From Streptomyces cellulosae (GTDB lineage Bacteria; Actinomycetota; Actinomycetes; Streptomycetales; Streptomycetaceae), in contig BNBH01000014.1 of NCBI GenBank assembly GCA_014655195.1, positions 124,001 to 188,000 on the forward strand: 64,000 nucleotides of DNA, in the 5' to 3' direction. The notes below the pieces were generated by a model. That model did not search any database and had not been told where the DNA came from. It saw only the letters and a program-made list of their open reading frames with translations. Within the stretch, counting starts at the first letter, position 1. Each line of letters opens with the position of its first letter. Positions 52,441-60,446 of the stretch are shown one piece after another. The position numbers and the translations under genes were made by a program.

Positions 52441-53184
52441 TCAGACGAGGGCGTCGGCGAGCATGAGGGCGGCGACCGCGAGAAGTACGTAGGCGAAGAT
52501 CCGCTGCAGTGTGTCGCCGGTGAGCCGCTTCGCGTGGCGTTTGCCGTCCCAGGCGCCGAGGATCGCGGCCGCGGTGAACGGTGCGATGACGGTCCAGTCC
52601 AGGTGCGTGGCGGTTCCGGCGCGGGCGGCGAGTGCGGCGAGCGAGTTGACGGTGATGACCAGCAGGCTGGTGCCCAGGGCCCGGCGCATGGGGAGGTTCA
52701 GCACCCGGACCAGGGCGGGGACGGCGAGGAAGCCGCCGCCCACGCCCAGCAGGCCAGTCACCGCACCGAGTCCGGCGCCGGCGGCGCCCGCCCTGACGGG
52801 ACGCACCTCGCCGGCGGCCGGGGTGCGCGCGGGCCGCAGCATGCCCACGGCGGCGACGGAGGCGACGATCGCGAAGGCGACGGTCAGCCCCACCGGGGGC
52901 AGGTGGCCGGCGACCGTCCCGGTGAGCGCCGCGGGTACGACGCCGGCCGCCGCGAACAGCAGGCCGGTCCGCCAGGCGACGTTGCTGTCCCGGGCGTGTC
53001 CGGCGAGCGCGGTCACGGAGGTCACGGTGACGATGACCAGGCTGGCCGTGATCGCGTCCGCCGGGCTCAGGCCGAGCAGGTAGGTCAGGGCCGGCACCGC
53101 CAGGACGCTGCCCCCGCCGCCGAGTCCGCCGAGGGCGAGGCCGACGACGGCTCCGGCGACAAGCGCGAGGATCAGAGCCGTCAT
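52441..53184 (-). CDS. TauE/SafE family exporter, module A
   Basis: 247 residues, about eight membrane segments. GLGGGGSVLAVPALTYLLGLSP and its repeat LLGVGGGFLAVPALVRVL are the twin TauE signatures. These proteins move sulfite, sulfoacetate or other organosulfur anions, and often sit beside persulfide enzymes. The ATG overlaps the rhodanese stop by four bases (53181-53184), giving tight coupling. Confidence 0.92.
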   Translation of the reverse strand: MTALILALVAGAVVGLALGGLGGGGSVLAVPALTYLLGLSPADAITASLVIVTVTSVTALAGHARDSNVAWRTGLLFAAAGVVPAALTGTVAGHLPPVGLTVAFAIVASVAAVGMLRPARTPAAGEVRPVRAGAAGAGLGAVTGLLGVGGGFLAVPALVRVLNLPMRRALGTSLLVITVNSLAALAARAGTATHLDWTVIAPFTAAAILGAWDGKRHAKRLTGDTLQRIFAYVLLAVAALMLADALV

Positions 53185-53546
53185 GCCACCGAGCCGCGAT
53201 TTCCGCGTCCGTCGACGACCGGGTATCCGTGGTCGGCCCATGCTGTCATGCCGCCCCTGACGTCCACCGCGTCAACGCCGCGCGCGGAGAGCAGTTCGGC
53301 GGCCTTCTGCGAACGGTTGCCGCTGCGGCAGATCACCACCAGCGGCCGTCCCTGGGCGGCCTGCGGCAGGTCCGCACCCGCCGCCAGGGCCGACAGGGGC
53401 GCGTAGACGGCGCCGGGTGCGCGCCCGGCGTCCCACTCGGCCCGCTCGCGTACGTCCAGCAGGACGGCGGTGGCGCCGTCGCCCTGGGTACGCCGGTGGG
53501 CCTCGTTCGCGGAGACACGCTTTGAATTCCGGGAGAACAGGGACAT
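53181..53546 (-). CDS. Single-domain rhodanese, module A
   Basis: 121 residues. Active-site loop CRSGNRS (PLVVICRSGNRSQKA) with the sulfur-carrying Cys, and DVRERAEWDAGRAPGA up front. It transfers sulfane sulfur between persulfide carriers and acceptors such as cyanide, sulfite or thiols. Start ATG at 53546 has GAAGG seven bases before it. Middle gene of the CstB-rhodanese-TauE set. Confidence 0.93.
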   Translation of the reverse strand: MSLFSRNSKRVSANEAHRRTQGDGATAVLLDVRERAEWDAGRAPGAVYAPLSALAAGADLPQAAQGRPLVVICRSGNRSQKAAELLSARGVDAVDVRGGMTAWADHGYPVVDGRGNRGSVA

Positions 53547-53633
53547 CACAAGACCTTCGGAGAAGAAGTGGTGCAGGTGGTGGGGCGGCCGCGGGGTTGG
53601 CGGGGTTCGGTGCCGTGTTGCCGGGCCTGCCGC

Positions 53634-54992
53634 TCAGCCGGGGAGAACGGTCAGGCCGGCTTCGGTGGCGGAGTCGAAGCCGTCGTCGACGGCCACGACA
53701 TCACGGCCTGCGGCGTCGAGGAGCGAGGCCGCGATCCCGGCCCGCATGCCGCCGGCGCAGTGCACCCACACGGTGCCCGCCGGGACCTCGCCGAGCCGCT
53801 TGTGCAGCTGGTGGATGGGGATGTGGACGGAACCCTCGATGTGTCCGGCGGCGCGCTCGGAGTCGCGGCGTACGTCCAGCACGACGATCCCGTCGGTGCC
53901 CTGCTCGGCCAGACCCGCGAAGGTGGAACGGGGGAAGGACGCCAGCGGGGCGCCGTCGCCGGCCCATTCCCGCGGGGTGCCGGTCGCGGCGGCCGCGGGC
54001 CGGTCGATGCCGACCCGGACCAGCTCGCGCTGGGCGGCGGCCAGCTGCTCCGCGGACTCGGCGAGCAGGGTCACCGGCTTGCCCCACGGGATCATCCAGG
54101 CCAGGTAGGTGGCGAGCTTGCCGTCCGCCTCGAAGTTGAACGATCCGGCGACGTGGCCCTCGGCGAAGGCGACCCGGTTGCGCAGGTCGACCACCCATTC
54201 GCCGGCCGCGAGCCGGGCGGCGATCTCGGGGGCGTCCGCGACGGCCGGAGGGGTCAGGTCCACCGGGGCGGGACCGCCCGCGTTGGCCGGGCCCATGTGC
54301 GCGTAGTAGGCGGGCACGTCCTCCAGCCCGGCCAGGATCTCGGCGACGAAGGAGTCCACGTCCGTGGTCAGCGCCGTGTTGACGCTCTTCTCCTTGCCGA
54401 TCGTGGTGGCGTCGCCCTCGGCCTGTGCGGACGAGCAGAAGCTGCCGAAGCCGTGCGTGGGCAGGACGGAGGTCTCGTCCGGCAGCTCGGCGGCCAGCCG
54501 GTGGGCCGAGGCATGCTGGGCGCGGGCCAGTTCCTCGGTCAGGCGGGGCTCCACCAGGTCGGGTCGGCCCACGGTGCCGATGAGCAGCGACCCGCCGGTG
54601 AACGCGACCACCGGCTTGCCCTGCTCGGCCAGCACGTAGGCGGTGTGGTGCGGGGTGTGGCCCGGGGTGGCCACGGCCCGCAGCTCGAGCCCATCCTCGA
54701 CCGTCACCGTGTCGCCGTCGGCCACCGGCACCCGGTCGAACGACACGTTGGCGCCGGCCGGCACCAGGTAGGCGGCGCCTGTGATCCGGGCCAGCTCGAG
54801 ACCGCCGGTGACGTAGTCGTTGTGGACGTGGGTCTCCACCACGTGGGTGATCCGCACGCCCCGCCGGGCCGCCGCCGCCAGGACCTGGTCGATATCACGC
54901 GGCGGGTCCACGGCCACGGCCGCGCGCTCGCCGCCGGCCAGGTAGTGCCGGTTGCCGAGGCCCTCGAGTTCGATGGTGTCGATGAAGAACAC
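53634..54992 (-). CDS. CstB-like persulfide dioxygenase-rhodanese, module A
   Basis: 452 residues in three parts: an ETHE1-like metallo-beta-lactamase domain (about 1-235; ETHVHNDYVTGG with His55, His57, Asp59, and TPGHTPHHTAYV), an inactive rhodanese-like domain without Cys (about 250-350), and an active rhodanese (about 355-450, VWVHCAGGMRAG). This order matches Staphylococcus CstB, which turns persulfide into thiosulfate. Tyr instead of His after Asp59 is compatible with one iron ion per site. Start GTG at 54992 with GGGAG; two CstR-type operators lie upstream. Confidence 0.9.
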   Translation of the reverse strand: MFFIDTIELEGLGNRHYLAGGERAAVAVDPPRDIDQVLAAAARRGVRITHVVETHVHNDYVTGGLELARITGAAYLVPAGANVSFDRVPVADGDTVTVEDGLELRAVATPGHTPHHTAYVLAEQGKPVVAFTGGSLLIGTVGRPDLVEPRLTEELARAQHASAHRLAAELPDETSVLPTHGFGSFCSSAQAEGDATTIGKEKSVNTALTTDVDSFVAEILAGLEDVPAYYAHMGPANAGGPAPVDLTPPAVADAPEIAARLAAGEWVVDLRNRVAFAEGHVAGSFNFEADGKLATYLAWMIPWGKPVTLLAESAEQLAAAQRELVRVGIDRPAAAATGTPREWAGDGAPLASFPRSTFAGLAEQGTDGIVVLDVRRDSERAAGHIEGSVHIPIHQLHKRLGEVPAGTVWVHCAGGMRAGIAASLLDAAGRDVVAVDDGFDSATEAGLTVLPG

Positions 54993-55014
54993 GAAGCTGC
55001 TCCCTTCCTCGAAA

Positions 55015-55030
55015 ATACCCCCGTAGGTAT
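55015..55030. promoter_or_regulatory. CstR/CsoR-type operator 1 (module A)
   Basis: ATACCCCCGTAGGTAT, an imperfect member of the ATACCCC-NN-GGGGTAT set, 23 bases before the module A start codon. Confidence 0.75.
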
Positions 55031-55051
55031 CTGTCCACCACTGTAACAGTG

Positions 55052-55067
55052 ATACCCGGGGGGGTAT
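55052..55067. promoter_or_regulatory. CstR/CsoR-type operator 2 (module A)
   Basis: ATACCCGGGGGGGTAT, 60-75 bases before the module A start. A further 13-base palindrome CACTGT-A-ACAGTG (55039-55051) fills the space to operator 1. Confidence 0.8.
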
Positions 55068-55174
55068 TCCTCCGCGTGGGCGAGTACCTCGGCCTGGCCG
55101 CGGTCAAACCGGTTCGCAGAGGGACGGCGGTCGAACCGACGGACGGGGTGGGGCGGGCGCGCGGCGGATGCGGA

Positions 55175-55216
55175 CGGCTGTGGCCCGCGGCAGAGTTCCG
55201 CCGCGGGCCACAGCCG
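55175..55216 (-). terminator. Terminator after the first CstR-type gene
   Basis: Perfect 16-bp stem CGGCTGTGGCCCGCGG / CCGCGGGCCACAGCCG with a ten-base loop, six bases past the stop. It isolates module B from module A. Confidence 0.88.
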
Positions 55217-55221
55217 CATGT

Positions 55222-55488
55222 TCACGCCAGGGTGAGGAACAGCTTCTCCAGTTCCTCTTCCGTCATCGACGATGATTCGCCCTCCCCGCCTACGAGACAC
55301 TGGCGCATGCCACTGGCGACGATCTTGAATCCGGCCCGGTCGAGGGCGCGGGAGACGGCAGCGAGCTGGGTGACGACGTCCGCGCAGTCGCGGCCGTCCT
55401 CGATCATGGTGATGATTCCCGTGAGCTGTCCCTGGGCGCGGCGCAGCCGGTTGAGGACTGCGGTCACCGCCTCTTCCTGCACTTTCAC
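55222..55488 (-). CDS. CsoR/CstR-type repressor 1
   Basis: 88 residues, all-helical CsoR fold. LNRLRRAQGQLTGIITMIEDGRDC and ALDRAGFKIVASGMRQCL. Cys35 and Cys64 are 29 apart, as in both CsoR and CstR, but the His of copper-binding CsoR (four before the second Cys) is Gly. This favours the two-Cys persulfide sensor CstR. It is the last gene of module B, behind tauE, so it is self-controlled through the operators. Start GTG at 55488 with AGGAGA. Confidence 0.88.
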   Translation of the reverse strand: MKVQEEAVTAVLNRLRRAQGQLTGIITMIEDGRDCADVVTQLAAVSRALDRAGFKIVASGMRQCLVGGEGESSSMTEEELEKLFLTLA

Positions 55489-55548
55489 CGGGCTTCTCCT
55501 TCGTGTGTGATGACGTATGGGCGTGCGATTCCCCCTCTGCGAGTGGTG

Positions 55549-56448
55549 TTAGGGGCGCATGCTCAGCTGGCGGGTGTTCTCCGGCGTCGTTTCGCCGACT
55601 TCCTCCGTCCTGCGCCTGCGCGCCAGCGTCCAGCCCACGGCCGCCGCCGCTGCGAGTCCGACACCGATCCAGGTCAACGGGCTGGTCCACACGGCGGCGG
55701 GGAGCTGCTGGCTGAGGACGAAGACGCCCATGGCGACGACGAACCAGCCGAACGTCTTGCGCAGAGTGTCCTGAGGGATGCGGCCGGCGAAGCGGCTGCC
55801 GACCAGGCTGCCGACGACCGCTGCAGCGGTCACCATCAGGGCGAGATCCCAGTCGATCTGGACACCGGCCAGGTGACCGGCGAGCCCGGAGAACGATTTC
55901 ATCGCGATGACCAGCAGCGAAGTACCGACCGCGACACTCATGGGCAGTCCGCCGAGCAGAGCCAGGGCGGGGACGACCAGGAAGCCGCCACCGGAGCCGA
56001 CCAGCCCGGTGACCGCACCCACGACCAGTCCCTCCACGATCACGTGCTTCACCGGAAGCTCGGCGTGGGCGGCCCTGTGCCCAGCCTTGCGACCCGCGCC
56101 CTTGCGGAGCATGGCCACGGCGGTGGCCAGCATCATCAGCGCGAACGCGATCAGCAGCACGGTGCCCGGGATGAACTCGGCCAGACGTCCGCCGCCGTAG
56201 GCGCCGACCATGCTGACCGCGCCGAAGATCAGTCCGGTGCGCCACCGGACCCGGTGCGCGCGGGCGTGCGGGATCAGACCGATCAGGCTGGTCACGCCGA
56301 CGACGAACAGCGAGGTGGCGATGGCCTCCTTGCTGTCCTGGCCCGCGAGGTAGACGAGGATCGGCACGGTCAGGATGGACCCGCCGCCGCCCAGGATGCC
56401 CAGGCTGATGCCGATCAGGACGGAGGCGGCCAGGACGAGGGTGATCAC
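55549..56448 (-). CDS. TauE/SafE family exporter, module B
   Basis: 299 residues, about eight membrane segments, with the twin signatures GILGGGGSILTVPILVYLAGQ and LVGSGGGFLVVPALALLGG. The C-terminus is Arg/Glu-rich. Start GTG at 56448 overlaps the stop of the rhodanese-DUF2892 gene by four bases. Paralogue of the module A exporter. Confidence 0.92.
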   Translation of the reverse strand: MITLVLAASVLIGISLGILGGGGSILTVPILVYLAGQDSKEAIATSLFVVGVTSLIGLIPHARAHRVRWRTGLIFGAVSMVGAYGGGRLAEFIPGTVLLIAFALMMLATAVAMLRKGAGRKAGHRAAHAELPVKHVIVEGLVVGAVTGLVGSGGGFLVVPALALLGGLPMSVAVGTSLLVIAMKSFSGLAGHLAGVQIDWDLALMVTAAAVVGSLVGSRFAGRIPQDTLRKTFGWFVVAMGVFVLSQQLPAAVWTSPLTWIGVGLAAAAAVGWTLARRRRTEEVGETTPENTRQLSMRP

Positions 56449-57023
56449 GACCGGTCCCGCAGGGAGGCGATGACGGTGCGGATGTCGGTGCGCGGGCCGC
56501 GGTTGTAAGGCAGCTTGGAGAGCATCATGCCCATCGCGCAGGTGTTGCTGAGGGCGGCGAAGGTGAGGCCGGCGCCGATCGCGGTGCCGATCAGGTGCAC
56601 GCCGGGGACGAACAAGCCCACGACGCCGCTGACCAGCACGACCGAGCCGGCGATCAGGCGGACCTGGCGCTCCAGCTCCCAACGCTCCGGGCCGCGGTTG
56701 ACGGGGGCGCCGGCCGCTTCCCAGGCCATCATGCCGCCGTCCAGGACGCGCAGGTTCGGCAGGCCCGCCTCGGCGAGCGCCTGCTCGGCCTGCGAGGCGC
56801 GGGCGCCGGAGCGACAGACCAGCACCACGTCCTCATCGAGGTAGCGGCGCAGCTCGGAACGATGCTCGCGCAGGGTGTCCAGCGGCACGTTGTAGGCGCC
56901 AGGGATGTGACTGGTCTGGAACTCACCTGGGGTGCGCACGTCCAGCAGACGGGGAGCCTTGCCGGTCTTGATCAGATACTGGAGCGCGGCGGGGGTGAAA
57001 GCGGTGGCGTTGGTGGTCGTCAT
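56445..57023 (-). CDS. Rhodanese with C-terminal membrane domain (YgaP-like)
   Basis: 192 residues. Cytoplasmic rhodanese (about 8-115) with active loop CRSGARASQA and DVRTPGEFQTSHIPGAYNVP, then a DUF2892 pair of membrane helices (about 125-165, GSVVLVSGVVGLFVPG and IGAGLTFAALSNTCAMG). As in YgaP, sulfane sulfur is handled at the membrane surface. Middle gene of module B. Confidence 0.92.
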   Translation of the reverse strand: MTTTNATAFTPAALQYLIKTGKAPRLLDVRTPGEFQTSHIPGAYNVPLDTLREHRSELRRYLDEDVVLVCRSGARASQAEQALAEAGLPNLRVLDGGMMAWEAAGAPVNRGPERWELERQVRLIAGSVVLVSGVVGLFVPGVHLIGTAIGAGLTFAALSNTCAMGMMLSKLPYNRGPRTDIRTVIASLRDRS

Positions 57024-57092
57024 GAGAACTCCATGGGTGATGCGGACCCGTACAAGGCACGGGTGGAGAACAGGGAAATGCGGGGGAAGGGG

Positions 57093-57150
57093 CCGGTGCG
57101 CCCGCACCGGGGGCAGTCAGGGCAGAAGTTCCCTGCCGCGGGCGCACCGG
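57093..57150 (-). promoter_or_regulatory. Large inverted repeat between module B genes
   Basis: 13-bp arms CCGGTGCGCCCGC (57093-57105) and GCGGGCGCACCGG (57138-57150) enclose a smaller CAGGG / CCCTG hairpin. It lies 23 bases after the CstB-like stop and may partly terminate or stabilise that mRNA. Confidence 0.6.
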
Positions 57151-57172
57151 CAGCTCGTTACGCCCCGCCGGG

Positions 57173-58561
57173 TCAGACGGCGGCGGGCGTGTTCAGCAGG
57201 GCCCAGGCGGCCCAGCCGCCGAGCACGTCGGAGACGTCCTCGAAGCCCTGCTGGCGCAGCAGGCTGGCGGCGATGGAGGAGCGGTGACCGCCGGCACAGT
57301 GCAGGACCAGCGGCTTGTCGCGGGGGATCTCGTCCAGACGGTTCGGGAGCTCGCCGAGCGCGATGTGCAGGGCGCCCTCGATGAACCCGTTCTCGCCGCG
57401 CTCGCCGCAGTTGCGGACGTCGATCACAACCGGCGGGGTCTCGCCCTCCAGCTCGGCACGCAGCTGGGCTGCGGTCAGGCGGCTGGCCGGGGTGACCTCG
57501 TCGGCCACCGTCTCCAGCGCCTCGTCAGGGGAGGCCAGATAGCCGGCCACCCGGTCGAAGCCGATCCGGGCGAGGCGGGTGACGATCTCCTCCTCACGGT
57601 CCTCCGGGGCGACGACCAGCAGCTCGGCCCCGAGCGGCAGGACGGTGCCGGCCTGCTCGGCGAACCGGCCGTCGGCCGGGACGTTGACCGCCCCGCGCAG
57701 GTGTCCGGCGGCGAACTCCTGCGGGTCACGGGCGTCGACCACCACGGCGCCCGCCGCGCGCCGGGCCAGGAAGTCCTCCACGCCCAGCGCCCGCGGCGCG
57801 CTCGCCGGGTCGAACAGCTCCCGCTCCCGGCGGTTCAGGTCCGCGTCATAGGCGAAGTAGCCCGGCGCAGCCGACTGCCCGGCGGTCACGATGGCAACGA
57901 AGTCCTTCTCGCTCATCGGGGCGCACGCGTAGTTGGTGGCACGCTGCTCGCCGATGGTCGACTGCCGCTCGGTGGAGAGGTTCTTGCCGCAGGAGGAGCC
58001 GGCACCGTGAGCGGGGAAGACGCGCACCTCGTCCGGCAGGCTCATCAGCTTGTTCTGCACGCTGTCGTGGAGCATCGCGCCGAGCTCGTCGGCGGTCACG
58101 CCCACCGAGGCCAGCAGGTCGGGGCGGCCGACGTCACCGATGAAGAGTGCGTCACCGGTGAGCACACCGTACGGGACGGTGTCCTCGGCGCGCTCGTAGA
58201 CCAGCACGCTGATCGACTCCGGGGTATGCCCGGGAGTCTCCATGATCTTCAGGGTGACGTCGCCGAGGCTGATCGTGTCGCCGTCGGCCAGCTTGCGGAT
58301 CGCGTACTCGGTCTCCGCGCGGCGCCCGTAGCCGATCCACGCGCCGGTGCGGGCGGCCATCTCCAGGTGACCGGCGACGAAGTCCGCGTGGAAGTGGGTG
58401 TTGATGACTCCGACCACGGTGAAGCCGCGGGCCTCGGCGTCGTTCAGGTACTCGGACACGTCCCGGCGGGGGTCGACGACCACGGCCTGACCGGTGGACT
58501 CGTCGGCGATCATGTACGACGCCTGGGAGAGGCACTCGAGGTAGTACTGCGAGAAGAACAC
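57173..58561 (-). CDS. CstB-like persulfide dioxygenase-rhodanese, module B
   Basis: 462 residues. Same three parts as module A: dioxygenase (INTHFHADFVAGH with His56, His58, Asp60; METPGHTPESISV; FPAHGAGSSCGKNL), a Cys-less rhodanese-like domain (about 255-355), and an active rhodanese (LVLHCAGGHRSS). Phe follows the Asp where di-metal enzymes have His. The start is taken at GTG 58561, which has GGAGG five bases before it and matches the VFF start of module A; GTG 58576 is the longer choice. Operator 3 lies 28 bases upstream. Confidence 0.9.
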   Translation of the reverse strand: MFFSQYYLECLSQASYMIADESTGQAVVVDPRRDVSEYLNDAEARGFTVVGVINTHFHADFVAGHLEMAARTGAWIGYGRRAETEYAIRKLADGDTISLGDVTLKIMETPGHTPESISVLVYERAEDTVPYGVLTGDALFIGDVGRPDLLASVGVTADELGAMLHDSVQNKLMSLPDEVRVFPAHGAGSSCGKNLSTERQSTIGEQRATNYACAPMSEKDFVAIVTAGQSAAPGYFAYDADLNRRERELFDPASAPRALGVEDFLARRAAGAVVVDARDPQEFAAGHLRGAVNVPADGRFAEQAGTVLPLGAELLVVAPEDREEEIVTRLARIGFDRVAGYLASPDEALETVADEVTPASRLTAAQLRAELEGETPPVVIDVRNCGERGENGFIEGALHIALGELPNRLDEIPRDKPLVLHCAGGHRSSIAASLLRQQGFEDVSDVLGGWAAWALLNTPAAV

Positions 58562-58588
58562 GGAAACCTCCGTCACGAGATGGACTGC

Positions 58589-58604
58589 ATACCCCGGGGG
58601 GTAT
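58589..58604. promoter_or_regulatory. CstR/CsoR-type operator 3 (module B)
   Basis: ATACCCCGGGGGGTAT, 28-43 bases before the module B start, where it would overlap the promoter. Confidence 0.85.
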
Positions 58605-58762
58605 TATTTCGGCCGTGAGGCGCCCTCCCGGAAAGAGCGGGCGCGGACGACAGGGGAAAGCGGGGCGTCGGCGTGGAGTCGAAGCGTGAACGACGGACCG
58701 TGACGCCAGGCCGGGCCTGAGGGTCGTCCAGTCGGGTTGATTGCCGCGGCAGGACGCGTCCC

Positions 58763-58778
58763 ATACCCCCTGGGGTAT
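58763..58778. promoter_or_regulatory. CstR/CsoR-type operator 4 (orphan pair)
   Basis: ATACCCCCTGGGGTAT, perfect half-sites. No start codon with a ribosome site follows closely on either strand. Confidence 0.85.
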
Positions 58779-58818
58779 TACGTCATCGACCGTAAAGGGT
58801 CACCCTTCGAGCTGTCAA

Positions 58819-58834
58819 ATACCCCAGGGGGTAT
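58819..58834. promoter_or_regulatory. CstR/CsoR-type operator 5 (orphan pair)
   Basis: ATACCCCAGGGGGTAT, 40 bases from operator 4 and nearly its mirror image (CCT and AGG at the centres). Confidence 0.85.
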
Positions 58835-59014
58835 CCATGGGGTCGCTCGGCGGGAGAAAGGCAGCCAACTCGCTCCCGCCCGGCCGCCCCGCCGGCGCGT
58901 GCGGGACCTTCCAGCGCACCGACCGAAAGGCGTCCGCGCCGGGGGACCCGGACGGCGCCGCCCCTCCCGCTCGCCGACCGCACCGACCGCCCGGATGCCA
59001 GGGGAGCCGGGTTT

Positions 59015-59030
59015 ATACCCCTCGGGGTAT
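59015..59030. promoter_or_regulatory. CstR/CsoR-type operator 6
   Basis: ATACCCCTCGGGGTAT, 28 bases before the second repressor gene, in front of GGAGG and ATG. Confidence 0.85.
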
Positions 59031-59058
59031 TATGGTGGGGATGTGGAGGAGGGTTCCC

Positions 59059-59322
59059 ATGCAGGTGGACGAAGAATCGACACAGCCCGTGCTGAACCGC
59101 CTGCGGCGGGCACAGGGACAGTTGGCTGCCGTGATCGCGATGGTCGAGGCCGGCCGCGACTGCAAGGATGTGGTGACGCAACTCGCGGCGGTCTCCCGGG
59201 CCCTGGACAGGGCCGGATTCAAGATCGTGGCCAGCGGAATGCGGCAGTGCCTTGCCGGGGACTCCGACGCCCCGCCGATGTCGCAGGAAGAACTGGAAAA
59301 GCTCTTCCTCGCCCTCGCCTGA
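59059..59322 (+). CDS. CsoR/CstR-type repressor 2
   Basis: 87 residues and close to repressor 1: LNRLRRAQGQLAAVIAMVE, then GRDCKDVVTQLAAVSRALD and VASGMRQCLAG are shared nearly word for word. The two Cys (35 and 64) are kept and again no His is present at the copper-ligand position. Operator 6 in front predicts autoregulation. It may bind the same operators as repressor 1 and form a redundant pair. Start ATG at 59059 with GGAGGA. Confidence 0.9.
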   Translation: MQVDEESTQPVLNRLRRAQGQLAAVIAMVEAGRDCKDVVTQLAAVSRALDRAGFKIVASGMRQCLAGDSDAPPMSQEELEKLFLALA

Positions 59323-59428
59323 CCCGCATCCCGCCTCCCGGTGCCATCCGCACGCCGGGTCGTCCGGCGAAAGACAGCGTGGGTAGAGTGGCCCACACAT
59401 GCCGGGGAAGCAGCGGGCCGGAGGAGCC

Positions 59429-59839
59429 ATGAGGCGGTTGAGGGCACATCACGGTGTCCGGATCGCGCTCGCGTTCCTCGTGGTCCTGACGGCATGGCTG
59501 TGCGCCGGCCGCGCCACCGCCCCCAACGGCACCGTAGGAGGGTCGGGGGTGGTCACTGCTGCGGACGGGCACGCCGCTGAGCGGCACCGGCCGACGGTCG
59601 ATCATGTCCGGTCGACTGTCCTTGAGGACCGGTCCGCACCACGCCCCTGCGTCAAGAAGTCGCTCGCCGGAGCACAGACGGTCCGGGGCGAGGTCTCGGC
59701 GGCCTCATCGGCGCGGGTGATCGCCAGCGCAGGCGGCGATCCGGTCCTGTGTCCGCCGCCTAGCCGGTACCCGCCCGCGGAGTCTGTGGGACGGCCGCCG
59801 CCGGTTTCTCTGTCTGTCCTTTCCGTTCTGCAGGTGTAG
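59429..59839 (+). CDS. Small exported or membrane-anchored protein
   Basis: 136 residues. A signal or anchor segment (VRIALAFLVVLTAWLCAG, about 9-26) is followed by a hydrophilic, low-complexity region with two Cys (RPCVKK, VLCPPP). A strong GGAGGAG site precedes ATG 59429. Nothing recognised. It lies ahead of the thiol-redox genes on the same strand and may belong with them. Confidence 0.6.
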   Translation: MRRLRAHHGVRIALAFLVVLTAWLCAGRATAPNGTVGGSGVVTAADGHAAERHRPTVDHVRSTVLEDRSAPRPCVKKSLAGAQTVRGEVSAASSARVIASAGGDPVLCPPPSRYPPAESVGRPPPVSLSVLSVLQV

Positions 59840-59893
59840 GCCGATCAGCTGATCGCGCCCTTCCCAGTCCGCAGAACGGAGTGTTCCCTTTCC

Positions 59894-60385
59894 ATGTCTT
59901 CTTCTCGTTCGGTCCGTGGGGCGGTGGCCGCGTTGCGCGGCTGGACCGTCCGCCGGTGGGCGGCCGCCATGACCGGTGCGCTGGCCACGGCCATGGTGAC
60001 CGGTGTCCCGACGGCCGTCGTTCCCACTCCGTGGTTCTCCCGCTCGGTCCCTGTGCAGTGGTGGAACTACCCCGCCTGGGCTGTCACCGCCGCGCTCGCC
60101 GGCCTGGTGCTGGCCACCTATGTGGCGGCGGGCCCTGCGGTCCGGCCTGCCGATCCGGCCCCCGGCCGGCGTCTGGGCTACCTCGGCGGTGTGCTGTCGT
60201 TCCTGGCCATCGGCTGCCCCGTCTGCAACAAGGTGGTCCTCCTCCTCGTCGGCGCCTCCGGCGCGCTGACCTACTGGGCGCCGCTGCAGCCCCTGGTCGC
60301 CGTGACCTCCGTCGCCCTGCTGGCCGAGGCCGCACTGCGCAGGCTCGCCACCGAGGCGGCCTGCCCGGTCCCGGCCGCCGGCTGA
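59894..60385 (+). CDS. Membrane protein with CPVC motif
   Basis: 163 residues, about four membrane segments. The Cys pair Cys108-Pro-Val-Cys111 lies in GVLSFLAIGCPVCNKVVLLL at the start of a membrane helix, an arrangement like thiol-disulfide carriers (CcdA/DsbB-like relays). Followed by the DsbA-like protein and CcdA, so it is probably a third part of a thiol relay. Start ATG at 59894 with a distant CGGAG. Confidence 0.75.
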   Translation: MSSSRSVRGAVAALRGWTVRRWAAAMTGALATAMVTGVPTAVVPTPWFSRSVPVQWWNYPAWAVTAALAGLVLATYVAAGPAVRPADPAPGRRLGYLGGVLSFLAIGCPVCNKVVLLLVGASGALTYWAPLQPLVAVTSVALLAEAALRRLATEAACPVPAAG

Positions 60386-60446
60386 CCCCCGCTCTCCCTG
60401 CCTTCCTCCCTCCATGCGCTTCCTTCACCCGTCGAAGGGGTCTCCC

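Larger units (their letters stand above)
58605..59014. other. Gap holding two orphan operators
   Basis: 410 bases between operator 3 and operator 6. No supported gene on either strand; the open frames here are typical GC-rich shadows. It contains operators 4 and 5 as a pair. Confidence 0.55.

Noticed and set aside
55222..55488. Copper-sensing CsoR
   Set aside because: The ligand His is missing and the neighbours are persulfide genes, so a CstR-type sensor is more likely, though metal binding is not excluded.
58741..59322. 193-residue start for repressor 2
   Set aside because: The extra N-terminal part crosses operators 4-6 and is not CsoR-like; ATG 59059 has GGAGGA and gives the normal 87 residues.
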